Source of the DNA: Gammaproteobacteria bacterium
Lineage (GTDB): Bacteria; Pseudomonadota; Gammaproteobacteria; Chromatiales; Chromatiaceae
Length of the DNA: 38,455 bases
Assembly (NCBI GenBank): GCA_015490795.1
Contig: WFXD01000099.1
Coordinates: 1-38,455, forward strand
Direction: 5' to 3'
The position numbers and the translations under genes were made by a program. The notes below the pieces were generated by a model, which saw only the letters and a list, made by a program, of their open reading frames with translations, searched no databases and was not told the origin of the DNA. Positions 1 through 7,917 of the stretch are shown in pieces; position 1 is the first letter of the stretch, and each line of letters opens with the position of its first letter.

Positions 1-1740
1 GGCCAAGGGCAAGGGGTGCTGGTATTAAGAAATGGCCTGCCGGTTAAAGAATCTATTATTGGCAGTGTACCCAGCCCATTCAGGGCACCCGTCGCCAATA
101 TTGCTCGTATTGAGGTGATCCGTGGCCCTGGCTCAGCGGTACATGGTGCAGATGCCTTTGCTGGCGTGATCAACATCATCACCAAGGATGCCCATGAGAT
201 AGATGGCATAAACCTGGGCGGTCGAACGGGTTCTTTCAATAGCAACAGCGCCTGGGTTCAGTACGGTAAAAAATATGAGGATTGGGAGGTCGCCTTTAAC
301 CTGGAACACATCCGAACCGGCGGCGACCCGGGTCGGATGGTTGATGCTGATGCTGCAGCACCTGCCATTTCATATGCGCCAGACCACCTGGAGACCGGGT
401 ACGAGTACTTCGAGACCTCTCTCTATCTGCGTAATGATAACTGGGATATCGACTTCTGGCACTGGCAGCAGAGAAACGGCGGCACAGGCCCAGGGATAGC
501 GCAGGCATTAGACCCCGTGGGCAATGAGGATTTTCAATACTACCAATTTGATATCAGCTACACCTTCAAAAACCTTCTACTCCCTAGCTTAGAGCTAATG
601 CCCAATTTTAGTTATGTCTACCAGGATATGCAGCGCAATTTTGTCATCTTCCCACCGGGTTTTGGCGGTGGCGCTTATCCCAACGGCATGATTGGCAAGC
701 CAGGTTTTGAAGATCGAACCTATACCGCAAATATCACAGGCACCTATAGCGGTTTTGAAGGCCACACGCTACGGATTGATGCAGGTTATAGCCGCCAGGA
801 GATGGACACGATTGAAATCAAGAACTTTGATGAAAATTTTGCGCCTCTTATTGGTGGCATAACCGATGTAACAGATACTGCATTAATCTACACCCCTGAT
901 ACAGACCGTGATCGTCGTTTCCTCTCCGTTCAGGATGAGTGGCGAATTTCAAAAGGGTGGATCTTCACGGCAGGTCTTCGCTACGATCACTACTCCGATT
1001 TTGGTGAAACCATTAACCCACGCCTCGCCCTGGTCTGGTCACCACCAATGCCTCTGACTACCAAACTACTGTATGGCAGCGCCTTTCGCGCCCCCTCCAT
1101 ATCCGAAATGTATTTGCAAAACAACCCCGTACTGCTTGGCAAAGCAGACCTGGACCCAGAGACTATTGACACCCTGGAGTTGGCATTTGAATACTTTCCA
1201 CTGCTTGAGCTGAACTCCCGATTGAGCCTCTTCTATTACAACATGGATGACACCATTGAGATTGTCCCTACAGCCACCCCTGGCGTTAACCAATATAACA
1301 ACACAGCAGGTCAGCGCGCCTATGGCTTTGAGTTTGAGATAGAGTGGGACGCCACCAACGAGCTTGAGCTACGCAGCAGTTTTGCCTGGAACCGTGCTGA
1401 AAGAAAAGATGATGAGAGCCGGGTTGGCAAAGCTCCAGGGCGGGAGTTCCATTTTGCTGCTAATTGGAAATTTATGCCACTCTGGACAATTAATACACAG
1501 GTTAACTGGGTTGGTGGCATTAAACGCCCAAGCAATGACACCCGCGGCAAGCTCGGTAACTTTACCTTTGTTGACCTGACACTACGCAAAAAAAACCTGA
1601 GTAGAAGCTGGGAGCTTGCCGTTTCTGCCAAAAATCTATTCGACAGGCAAGCCTTTGAATGGAGTGACTTAACAAACCCTTCAGATTATGAGCTGCAAGG
1701 GCGAAGCCTCTATGCCGAGGTCAGCTATCATTTTCGCTAA
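1..1740 (+). CDS. TonB-dependent outer-membrane receptor, 3' part (5' end outside window)
   Basis: This is the plug C-terminus and whole barrel of a TonB-dependent receptor, which imports scarce ligands such as ferric siderophores or cobalamin across the outer membrane using TonB energy. The reading frame is open from base 1, so the signal peptide, TonB box and start of the plug lie upstream of the window. Visible plug signatures are IEVIRGPGSAVHGADAFAGV followed by INIITK, the usual end of the plug. The remainder alternates amphipathic strands and turns, with the SAFRAPSISEMY and ELAFEY motifs of siderophore/colicin-receptor-like barrels and a final strand ending YHFR. The 580 visible codons suggest a receptor of roughly 650-700 residues. 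It converges on the citrate-synthase-like gene, with 15 bases between stops. The substrate cannot be read from sequence. Family call firm; ligand unknown. Confidence 0.93.
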   Translation, partial: GQGQGVLVLRNGLPVKESIIGSVPSPFRAPVANIARIEVIRGPGSAVHGADAFAGVINIITKDAHEIDGINLGGRTGSFNSNSAWVQYGKKYEDWEVAFNLEHIRTGGDPGRMVDADAAAPAISYAPDHLETGYEYFETSLYLRNDNWDIDFWHWQQRNGGTGPGIAQALDPVGNEDFQYYQFDISYTFKNLLLPSLELMPNFSYVYQDMQRNFVIFPPGFGGGAYPNGMIGKPGFEDRTYTANITGTYSGFEGHTLRIDAGYSRQEMDTIEIKNFDENFAPLIGGITDVTDTALIYTPDTDRDRRFLSVQDEWRISKGWIFTAGLRYDHYSDFGETINPRLALVWSPPMPLTTKLLYGSAFRAPSISEMYLQNNPVLLGKADLDPETIDTLELAFEYFPLLELNSRLSLFYYNMDDTIEIVPTATPGVNQYNNTAGQRAYGFEFEIEWDATNELELRSSFAWNRAERKDDESRVGKAPGREFHFAANWKFMPLWTINTQVNWVGGIKRPSNDTRGKLGNFTFVDLTLRKKNLSRSWELAVSAKNLFDRQAFEWSDLTNPSDYELQGRSLYAEVSYHFR

Positions 1741-1755
1741 CCAATGTGACTTGTG

Positions 1756-2586
1756 TTATTTGGAAAGCCCTCTTGCAGGCTTTCCGTGGTACTCAATATC
1801 CTCACACTGCAGTGGCATAAAAGCCCCGCCAGCACGGCCATAAGCATCCAGATAACAGGCTGTTACCCCGCTGTTCACAAGAACAGCACAGATTTGGTAC
1901 ACCTCCTCTGGCGTCAGGCCTTGATCAGATAAAAAAGCTGACATATAGCCATTAATATTCATACTCTCGTTGAACTTATCCAATAGCATTTGCTCTATCT
2001 GGTAAGCTAAATCCAGGTGCGGCCCAACAGAATAGCCAAGCGATTTGGATACCCGCTCCATCGCTTCAATTCGTTCATCACCCTTCGCTATAGGGCGGGC
2101 ATACCCCATGATTATTGGTTTCCCACCATACTTGGCGCACTCTTCACTTACAATTTCTGCAACAGACAAACCATCTGTATACGCAGCCAGAGCCTTCTGG
2201 ATAAAAGAGACACCAGCAACAAGCGGTTTTGTCCCATAGCCTTTTGAATCTGCAGCTAAAACACCAGCAACAGTAGCACTGACAACGGAAGTTTGCATAG
2301 TACCGCCTAAGGCACCAATCTGATTACACCATATCCTTGGATCAGGCCAGCTGAGACAAATATGCACAGCTTCAAACCAATCTGCCAACTTTCGGTCCGG
2401 CAGGCGGCCTGTCGCATTTAAAATTATCACCTGCATATATGACTTTTCACCAACAAGGTCATGCATCATGTCATAGCCGCAGTTAAATACACCCTTTCCT
2501 ATTACCCAGCCACCTCTCTTACTGAAGACCTTATTTCTATGCTTATCCCAAAAGGATGTATCCCGTTTATTACTCTTCGATGACAT
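1756..2586 (-). CDS. Citrate synthase/citryl-CoA lyase-like protein A, catalytic residues missing
   Basis: This 276-residue protein resembles the citrate synthase superfamily, closest by eye to the citryl-CoA lyase part of ATP-citrate lyase. Residues 36-64 (CGYDMMHDLVGEKSY...GRLPD) match the fold's N-terminal region. Residues 161-176 (GYARPIAKGDERIEAM) align with the family's GxGHxxxxxxDPR segment. Residues 210-231 (NINGYM...GLTPEEVY) align with NVDGxxxxxxxxxGxxPEEV. The catalytic positions are altered: the GxGH histidine is Ala163, the NVD aspartate is Asn212, and the HGG motif is GYG (117-119). Its ATG lies inside the end of the upstream homologue (17-base overlap), so the two are co-translated and may form a heteromer. 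This is known fold plus inference; the reaction, if any, is unknown. It could be a pseudoenzyme or bind an acyl-CoA or citrate-like ligand. Confidence 0.72.
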   Translation of the reverse strand: MSSKSNKRDTSFWDKHRNKVFSKRGGWVIGKGVFNCGYDMMHDLVGEKSYMQVIILNATGRLPDRKLADWFEAVHICLSWPDPRIWCNQIGALGGTMQTSVVSATVAGVLAADSKGYGTKPLVAGVSFIQKALAAYTDGLSVAEIVSEECAKYGGKPIIMGYARPIAKGDERIEAMERVSKSLGYSVGPHLDLAYQIEQMLLDKFNESMNINGYMSAFLSDQGLTPEEVYQICAVLVNSGVTACYLDAYGRAGGAFMPLQCEDIEYHGKPARGLSK

Positions 2587-3382
2587 AATCTTTATCCTCT
2601 GGAAACGGGTATGAACTCATGGGTTTTTTACAATACTCCAACCCATGAGCCAATAATCCTGGCGCACTGATCAATTGATAGAGTGAGGCGCAGGCAAAGG
2701 GTAAAAAGCCAAGATCAGCCAATACTGCCGCTGCTACTCCCGTCTTTAACCACCCCATTTGGTGGTCATGCAGTGCACGGGAAAACTCATCCCCCCATGA
2801 CAATAATTTTCCGCACCCTGGAAGAGCCACCAACTGCTGCGCAAGCTGCTCTGCCATCAGATCCACACCGCCATAGTAGCTGCCAAACCCTGGGGCTATA
2901 GACCAATCGCCCTCTGCTGGTTTTGCAGCCCCATCCAAAAGAGCAAGCGCTGCTTGCTCAGGCGGCTTTTTTGCATTTTTTCTTAGGAACCGTACGGCAG
3001 GCTCTACTTCACCTGCACCTTGAAAATTGCCACTCAGGGTAGACAAGGCAATAGGGAGAATATGTACGGGGTCAGTTTTACCTACACCCGCAATGATTGC
3101 ACTTCGGGTTGCCGGGTGTCTGGGACCTGGGTTAATAAATGAGATCAGTAGCTGCTCAAATATCACAGCCTCTTCTTTTGTTGGAAGTTCACTTCTGAAT
3201 AACAGATATAAGACGTCTATATAACTGCGCTCTTTCACCAGCTCAATCAGATCATACCCATGACACCTGCTTTGCTGTGCAATATATGGATTTTGTTCAC
3301 TTGGTTGCTCATGCCAGATTTTGGTTGATATTTTTTTGGCATACGGGTCATCTCGTCTTATTACTTTTTTTGCTTTTTTCAC
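2570..3382 (-). CDS. Citrate synthase-like protein B, catalytic residues missing
   Basis: This 270-residue protein is a second, divergent citrate-synthase-fold protein, first in a two-gene operon with protein A. Residues 41-68 (HGYDLIEL...ELPTKEE) match the family's YRGYDIxEL...GELPT region. SGNFQGAGEVEPAV (117-130) sits where citrate synthases have LHGGANEAV, and PGFGSYYGG (164-172) where they have GFGHxVYK. MGWLKTGVAAAVLADLGFLP (209-228) replaces the NVD...ALGIP segment. Both catalytic histidines and the aspartate are therefore absent (Gln121, Ser168 and a Lys/Thr region). It begins at GTG; an AGGG lies 11 bases upstream and no ATG occurs near the N terminus. At 270 residues it is much shorter than a normal citrate synthase (370-430). 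Function unknown; a paired non-catalytic or re-tasked complex with protein A is inferred from the 17-base overlap. Confidence 0.68.
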   Translation of the reverse strand: MKKAKKVIRRDDPYAKKISTKIWHEQPSEQNPYIAQQSRCHGYDLIELVKERSYIDVLYLLFRSELPTKEEAVIFEQLLISFINPGPRHPATRSAIIAGVGKTDPVHILPIALSTLSGNFQGAGEVEPAVRFLRKNAKKPPEQAALALLDGAAKPAEGDWSIAPGFGSYYGGVDLMAEQLAQQLVALPGCGKLLSWGDEFSRALHDHQMGWLKTGVAAAVLADLGFLPFACASLYQLISAPGLLAHGLEYCKKPMSSYPFPEDKDYVIEE

Positions 3383-3676
3383 TATCTAAGTCACCCTCTA
3401 TGTGATGCGTACGCACAGATAGCGGCTTTGCATCAGTTTTACTTCAGTGGCAGGCTGGAGCAGCTCCGGCAAAGCATTTCAAAAAACACCCACTAACCGT
3501 ATTGTAGAATCAAATCGCCTCTTTGCCCCAACTCAGACCATGCAAAGTACCTTAATTTACAGCAAGGCGCTAAATTCACACCGAACATGACTAAATTGGT
3601 CAGTTTTTATCTGAACCCGCTATCATAGCCCCCTTTTTTGCCCTCCCCCCGGGTCATGGCAGGATCGGTTTTGCTT
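3383..3676. other. AT-rich intergenic region upstream of the citrate-synthase-like pair
   Basis: No convincing gene is seen on either strand. The region should hold the promoter of the minus-strand citrate-synthase-like pair. On the plus strand it carries a partly palindromic motif (3589-3601) followed by TATCAT at 3621-3626, described separately. A run of cytosines and thymines just before 3640 precedes the doubtful small ORF. Confidence 0.4.
3583..3607 (+). promoter_or_regulatory. Possible Rrf2/IscR-type operator
   Basis: The core GACTAAATTGGTC (3589-3601) resembles the centre of the IscR type 1 consensus (GACT-N6-GTC with an AT-rich middle). The outer positions match poorly. It lies just upstream of a TATCAT (3621-3626) that could be a -10 box for plus-strand transcription. 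Rrf2-family regulators sense Fe-S status or nitric oxide. No regulator gene is in the window and the downstream ORF is itself doubtful, so this is a weak call. Confidence 0.2.
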
Positions 3677-3910
3677 ATGGGCAAATTTCTTCTTACTGAT
3701 ATTATTCGTCAAATGTGTGCTGGCAACAACCCTGAGAAGGAGATTCAGCAGTTTATAGATAATTGCGAAAGCCTAACGGGGGATGAGATCACAGCAGTAT
3801 TCAACCGAATGCTGGAACCGGATTTTGGCAAAAGCTATGGAGAAACTCAGGGTCGATATGGGGGCAGATCACCAAATTGGACTGCCTTCATCTGCGTAGC
3901 CTGTCGCTGA
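3677..3910 (+). CDS. Hypothetical small protein (doubtful)
   Basis: This is a 77-residue ORF that I do not recognise. The first half (from MGKFLLTDIIRQM) is mostly helical in composition, with acidic stretches and ESLTGDEI. The end (RSPNWTAFICVACR) has two cysteines and looks like out-of-frame readthrough rather than a domain. I chose the ATG at 3677 because AGGATCGG lies about 8-15 bases upstream; an ATG at 3656 is in frame without a ribosome-binding site. It could be a decayed gene fragment, because the surrounding kilobase contains repeats and no other coding signal. Confidence 0.28.
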   Translation: MGKFLLTDIIRQMCAGNNPEKEIQQFIDNCESLTGDEITAVFNRMLEPDFGKSYGETQGRYGGRSPNWTAFICVACR

Positions 3911-4203
3911 TCCAAATTTGGATGATTTTATGCCAGATCAACCCTCTCGGCAGGGGGAACTGATTTTTTTAGCATCACCCAAATAGCCCATTCTTTGCCG
4001 ACCATCCCAGCTTGTTGCTTGTTAATAGAGAGGAACTATCAGATACTAGAGCAAGAGAAGAGCCACCTGAGCCAAAACTCTAATTTTCATCAGTGATAAT
4101 TTTGAAATCTATTTTTCATTCTACGTACCCGGCATGGATTATCTGATTCCAGGATCTCCCGTTTATTTTGCACAACCCTTAGATTTATCTTGGTGTGTAG
4201 CAT
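3911..4203. other. Non-coding stretch, nothing recognised
   Basis: This is about 290 bases of AT-rich sequence with frequent stops in all frames. A short reading frame from the ATG at about 3930 ends within 20 codons. I see no RNA gene, insertion-sequence end or clear promoter. It ends at the first copy of the family A palindromic repeat. Confidence 0.5.
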
Positions 4204-4240
4204 CCAGTACACCGTCAAGGTTATATTGACGGTGTACTGG
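4204..4240. repeat. Palindromic repeat A1 (minimal copy)
   Basis: This is a perfect inverted repeat: 15-base arms CCAGTACACCGTCAA (4204-4218) and its reverse complement (4226-4240), separated by GGTTATA. The arms match the terminal repeats of the longer copies A2 (24413-24697) and A3 (38093-38201), whose ends read CTAGTACACCG. This copy looks like two ends fused after loss of the middle. Its outer bases are CCAG/CTGG rather than CTAG. Confidence 0.85.
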
Positions 4241-4251
4241 GTTTACAGCTG

Positions 4252-4419
4252 CTAGGAGCCTGTCGGACTTAGGATGAACTGGCTGCGGAAGTGGGAGAGC
4301 GGCGCAAATATCCCCGGTTTTTCGTTGCGTAGGCCCACTATGCGCCTCAAAACCGGGAATATTTGCGCTCACTCTCCCACTCCCTCACTACAATCCACCT
4401 AAGTCCGACAGGCTCCTAG
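4252..4419. repeat. Palindromic CTAG-bounded element B1
   Basis: This 168-base element has perfect 22-base terminal inverted repeats (4252-4273 and 4398-4419) beginning CTAGGAGCCTGTCGG. An inner near-perfect palindrome follows: GTGGGAGAGCGGCGCAAATA from about 4291, with its complement ending at 4380. No reading frame of note lies inside. The structure is that of a non-autonomous MITE-like element. Its right end is only a few bases before the ribosome-binding site of the Hpt gene, so it could affect that gene's transcription. A short relative (B2) lies at 37946-37984. Confidence 0.85.
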
Positions 4420-4437
4420 GATGGAGAGGCTAACTGT

Positions 4438-4833
4438 ATGAAAAACATTCCACTGACCTCCAGTGTCATGGAGCAGCAGTCCCACAGGGCCTCCAGCCTG
4501 CCTGTACGCGATATGGAACATGCTCTAAACGTGGCGGGTGGGTCAAAGAGGCTGGCCGATAAGATATTTTTTGAGCTTCAGCAGGAGCTGCCAAAACAGC
4601 TGGATTCAATGCGCCAGCAGGCTGCCGAAAATAACCGGGACGCGCTGTGGAACATTGCCCATCGAATGCATGGCTCTACCGCCCTTTGCGGTGTGCCTGC
4701 CCTCAATCAGGCGGTGGAAAAACTGGAGCATGCAATCAAGGGGGCAAGGGCGGAAGAGATCGACCGGGAGCTGGAGCAGGTGGCTGCTGAAATCAACCGG
4801 CTGCGGCGCAGTCAGCCATTGCACATGGCGTAG
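4438..4833 (+). CDS. Histidine phosphotransfer (Hpt) domain protein
   Basis: This 131-residue cytoplasmic protein carries an Hpt domain, the helical bundle that relays phosphate between a hybrid sensor kinase and a response regulator. The signature [13 protein letters not shown] (residues 73-85) matches the family's xAHxLKGsaxxlG, with His75 as the predicted phospho-acceptor; the usual Lys is His78. Helices before ([20 protein letters not shown]) and after ([12 protein letters not shown]) fit the bundle. The domain resembles the C-terminal Hpt of BarA-type kinases, but no kinase or receiver domain is attached or adjacent. The ATG has GGAGAGG 8 bases upstream. The 3' end overlaps that of pdxJ by 22 bases (convergent). 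Element B1 occupies its upstream region. The partner kinase is unknown. Confidence 0.83.
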   Translation: MKNIPLTSSVMEQQSHRASSLPVRDMEHALNVAGGSKRLADKIFFELQQELPKQLDSMRQQAAENNRDALWNIAHRMHGSTALCGVPALNQAVEKLEHAIKGARAEEIDRELEQVAAEINRLRRSQPLHMA

Positions 4834-5561
4834 CGTTGTAGCAGGGCCTTCATTTCAGAGACGGCTCCGGCCAGCCCGGAGAAGAGCGCACGGGCAATGA
4901 TGGCATGGCCAATATTCAGCTCTCTTATCCCCGCTATGCCGGCTATATTCTGTACATTATGATAGTGCAGGCCATGTCCCGCATTCATCTGCAGCCCAAG
5001 CTGCTGCCCGCAGGTGACGGCTCTGCGCACCTTCTCCAGCTCAGATAACGCCTCTTCACTGCCCTGTGCATCGGCGTAGTGGCCGGTATGGATCTCAACA
5101 ACCGGGGCGCCAACCGCTACAGCGGCCTCCAACTGGGTTGGGTCGGCATCTATAAACAGCGAGACCCGAATGCCCGCCGCTTTCAGTTGCGCGCAATAAT
5201 CCTTCAGATAGGGTATGTTGCCCACAACATCCAGCCCGCCTTCCGTGGTCAGCTCCTCCCGGCTCTCTGGAACCAGGCAGCAGTCAGCCGGCTGGATACG
5301 ACTGGCAATGGAGAGCATCTCCTGGGTTGCTGCCATCTCAAGATTCATCCGCGTCTGCAGCACTTCGGACAACAGCTCAATATCCCTCTCCTGGATATGC
5401 CGCCTGTCTTCACGCAGGTGTACGGTAATCGCATCCGCACCCGCCTGCTCTGCGGCCAAAGCGGCATGCACCGGCTCTGGATAGTTGGTACCGCGCGCCT
5501 GGCGCAGCGTGGCCACATGGTCGATGTTCACGCCAAGGAGAATCTCACCACTCGTTGTCAT
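4812..5561 (-). CDS. pdxJ: Pyridoxine 5'-phosphate synthase
   Basis: PdxJ condenses 1-deoxy-D-xylulose 5-phosphate with 3-amino-2-oxopropyl phosphate to give pyridoxine 5'-phosphate, the ring-closing step of the DXP-dependent vitamin B6 route. It is a cytoplasmic TIM barrel. The 249-residue length is normal. Family signatures are the N-terminal [25 protein letters not shown], ArgMet-Asn-Leu-Glu (MNLEMA), [15 protein letters not shown], and the C-terminal [11 protein letters not shown] and [14 protein letters not shown] phosphate-binding segment. AGGAAT lies about 8 bases before the ATG. It follows recO at a short distance, as in many gammaproteobacteria. The acpS gene that often comes next is not present here; the Hpt gene converges instead. 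Confidence 0.97.
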   Translation of the reverse strand: MTTSGEILLGVNIDHVATLRQARGTNYPEPVHAALAAEQAGADAITVHLREDRRHIQERDIELLSEVLQTRMNLEMAATQEMLSIASRIQPADCCLVPESREELTTEGGLDVVGNIPYLKDYCAQLKAAGIRVSLFIDADPTQLEAAVAVGAPVVEIHTGHYADAQGSEEALSELEKVRRAVTCGQQLGLQMNAGHGLHYHNVQNIAGIAGIRELNIGHAIIARALFSGLAGAVSEMKALLQRYAMCNG

Positions 5562-5585
5562 TGTATATTCCTGCAGTAGGTCAAT

Positions 5586-6284
5586 TTATTGCATCTGAAA
5601 CAGCTCACGGCTCTTGATTGGTCTGCCGCCAAGGTAGTGCGCCAACACTCTGCGCATTAGCTCCCTGGCTTCTCTGCGTCCCTCTCTGCTCAGCTGTCGA
5701 TCATGTTCCAGCGCTAACAGCGTCCTCCCGGATATGGAGCATTTTGCATCAGAAGTTGTCGCTACAGGACCATGTTCCAGATCATAACGGTAATGCTTTT
5801 CAGGGTCGACAGGCTCTCCTGTCTCAGCCTCCTGACCAAGGATTAGACCATAACCCAGCTCAGACAGCAGCACCCTCTCATATTGGCGCAGCACCGGCTC
5901 AATCTCCTCCGCCCCGGCAAGTTTGTGGAGTGAGGCGCTGTAAAGCTCAAACAGCCTGGCGTGCGGACCCTGACGCTCAAGCAGCCGCATCGTCAGCTCA
6001 TTGATATAAAATCCGCAAAATAGCGATTTTTTATTCAATGCAATAGCGGGGGCCGCCGCTTCACAGCAGGTCAGTGTCTTGACCTCTCCCTTTCCGCGCC
6101 AATCAATCAAAAGGGGGGAGAAGGGCCGCAACAGGCCTGCCGTCTCTGAGCGTTTGCTTTTTACCCCTTTTGCTATCACAGGGAAGCGGCCGTTCAAAGC
6201 GGTAAAACACTCCAGTAACAAGCTGGTGTTGGAGTAGGGCCTGCTGTGCAGAATAAAAGCGGGATGCAGACTGCTGTGGGTCAT
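5586..6284 (-). CDS. recO: DNA repair protein RecO
   Basis: RecO acts in the RecFOR recombination-mediator pathway: it binds SSB-coated single-stranded DNA, anneals strands and helps RecR load RecA at gaps. The 232-residue length fits the family. The N terminus (AFILHSRPYSNTSLLLECFT) forms the OB-fold, followed by GRFPVIAKGVKSKRS and LLRPFSPLLIDWRGKGEVKTL, both typical. The helical C-terminal domain includes FCGFYINELTMRLLER and LRQYERVLLSELGYG. It lies 44 bases after era and 24 before pdxJ in the conserved rnc-era-recO-pdxJ string. No zinc-finger cysteines are evident, as in other gammaproteobacterial RecO proteins. Confidence 0.94.
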   Translation of the reverse strand: MTHSSLHPAFILHSRPYSNTSLLLECFTALNGRFPVIAKGVKSKRSETAGLLRPFSPLLIDWRGKGEVKTLTCCEAAAPAIALNKKSLFCGFYINELTMRLLERQGPHARLFELYSASLHKLAGAEEIEPVLRQYERVLLSELGYGLILGQEAETGEPVDPEKHYRYDLEHGPVATTSDAKCSISGRTLLALEHDRQLSREGRREARELMRRVLAHYLGGRPIKSRELFQMQ

Positions 6285-6328
6285 GTTGTATCACAATTCA
6301 GAGAGAGGCGGGCACCCTGGATGCCGGT

Positions 6329-7237
6329 TTACTCGCTGTAGCCCAGTCTGGCCAATGCCCCCTCATCGCTTGACCAGCTCTTTTTCACTTTTACCCAGAT
6401 GCCAAGGTGCACCTTTTTATCGAACAGCTTCTCCATCTCTATACGCGCCTGGGTGGCTGCTGCTTTTATCGCCTCGCCTTTGTTCCCTATGATGATATTC
6501 TTCTGGCCTTCCCGCTCTACCCACACCAGCGCCCCAATGCGATACATGCTTCCCACATCTTCAAACTGCTCTATCTCAACCGTCAATGCATAGGGGATCT
6601 CTTTGGCATAACGCCGGGTAAGCTGTTCTCTAACCAGTTCGGCGGCAAAGAAACGCTCTGAGCGGTCTGTGAGTTGATCCTCGGGAAAGATGTTCTCGCC
6701 CTCTGGCATCAACTTTATCACCTGCTTTTCCAGTCGGGATACGTTTTTTCCCGTCTTTGCCGACAGCGGAATAATCTCACGAAACGGATATTTTGTTGAG
6801 AGATCCTGAATGTATGGCAACAGCATCTCTCTGTTTTCGATCTGATCCAGTTTGTTGATTACAAGGATTGCCGGCACCTTGATATTATCCAGCAGCTCCA
6901 GTACTGCTGCATCTTCAGCCGTCCACTTCATTGCATCCACAACAAAAAGTATCAGATCGACATCGTTCAGCATGGTTTTTGCTGTTCGATTGAGATAGCG
7001 GTTCATTGCCTGTTCGCCACGCTGGTGAATCCCTGGCGTATCGACGTAGATGATCTGCCCCTGATCATCTGTTTTAACGCCAAGGATGGCATGCCGTGTT
7101 GTCTGGGGTTTGCGCGATGTAATGGCCAGCTTCTGGCCAATCAGGCAATTCAGGAGTGTCGACTTGCCCGCATTCGGGCGGCCGATGATGGAGACATATC
7201 CGCTGCGGTTATTGCTGTTAGCTGCCATCGCTGTCAC
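6329..7237 (-). CDS. era: GTPase Era
   Basis: Era is an essential Ras-like GTPase that binds the 3' end of 16S rRNA and helps mature the 30S subunit. The GTPase motifs are complete: GRPNAGKS (19-26), the switch region with PQTTRH, DTPG (66-69), NKLD (128-131) and SAK in PLSAKTG. The C-terminal KH domain carries IIGNKGEAIKAAATQAR and LGIWVKVKKSW. The length, 302 residues, is normal. Its start overlaps the rnc stop by 4 bases, so the two are probably translationally coupled; the ATG four codons in (MAANSN) is a possible alternative. Era and RNase III both act on rRNA, which fits their joint operon. Confidence 0.98.
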   Translation of the reverse strand: MTAMAANSNNRSGYVSIIGRPNAGKSTLLNCLIGQKLAITSRKPQTTRHAILGVKTDDQGQIIYVDTPGIHQRGEQAMNRYLNRTAKTMLNDVDLILFVVDAMKWTAEDAAVLELLDNIKVPAILVINKLDQIENREMLLPYIQDLSTKYPFREIIPLSAKTGKNVSRLEKQVIKLMPEGENIFPEDQLTDRSERFFAAELVREQLTRRYAKEIPYALTVEIEQFEDVGSMYRIGALVWVEREGQKNIIIGNKGEAIKAAATQARIEMEKLFDKKVHLGIWVKVKKSWSSDEGALARLGYSE

Positions 7238-7917
7238 TTTTCTCTTTGGAATATTTGAGCCAGCATTTTCTCTGCGGCATCCTGTTCGGCTCTGCGGCGA
7301 CTGCTGCCACTGCCTTCACACTCCAGCTGAAGCTCGGCAACAGTACACTGTACTATAAACTGCTGGTCATGCTGCTCTCCGGCAACATTCGCAACACAGT
7401 ACTCTGGAAGCGGGTGCCTGTGTGCCTGAAGGTGTTCTTGAAGGCGGGTTTTGGGATCTTTTTTTTGCGCATCCAACGATAGTTTTTTCAGCTTGCCCTG
7501 GAAAAGATTGTGAATAACCTGCCGAACGGCCCCGTATCCACCATCCAGATAGATAGCTGCCAGTATAGCCTCCATCGCATCCGCAAGGATGGAGTCGCGG
7601 CCCTGGCCGCCACTGCGCAGCTCGCCCGCGCCCAAGGTAAGGTAGAGGCCAAGATCCAGTTCGCGCGCCAGCAGGGCCAAGGCTTCACCCTTGACCACCT
7701 CTGCCCGCAGCCGGCTCAACTGCCCTTCATTGGCGCTGCTGAATTGCTGGTACAGTTCATCTGCTATGACAAACCCAAGTATGGCATCACCAAGAAATTC
7801 AAGCCGTTCGTTATTGACACTTCCGGCGCTGCGGTGGGTCAGTGCATTTTCAAACAGACTCAGATCATTAAAAACGTACCCAATGGCCTTTGATAGGTGT
7901 TCGATGGGTTGTCTCAA
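7234..7917 (-). CDS. rnc: Ribonuclease III
   Basis: RNase III cleaves double-stranded RNA in rRNA precursors and structured mRNAs. The catalytic signature ERLEFLGDAIL (37-47) supplies the metal-binding Glu40 and Asp44. A second acidic cluster, DSILADAMEAILAAIYLDGG, holds the remaining catalytic residues. The C-terminal double-stranded-RNA-binding domain (from about residue 155, KDPKTRLQEHLQA...) ends with GSSRRRAEQDAAEKML. The 227-residue length is typical. It overlaps DUF4845 upstream and era downstream by 4 bases each, so the three are tightly coupled. Confidence 0.98.
   Translation of the reverse strand: MRQPIEHLSKAIGYVFNDLSLFENALTHRSAGSVNNERLEFLGDAILGFVIADELYQQFSSANEGQLSRLRAEVVKGEALALLARELDLGLYLTLGAGELRSGGQGRDSILADAMEAILAAIYLDGGYGAVRQVIHNLFQGKLKKLSLDAQKKDPKTRLQEHLQAHRHPLPEYCVANVAGEQHDQQFIVQCTVAELQLECEGSGSSRRRAEQDAAEKMLAQIFQREK

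Noticed and set aside
3638-3676. Extension of the small ORF to a TTG at 3638
   Set aside because: The extra codons lie in a C/T-rich tract with no ribosome-binding site.
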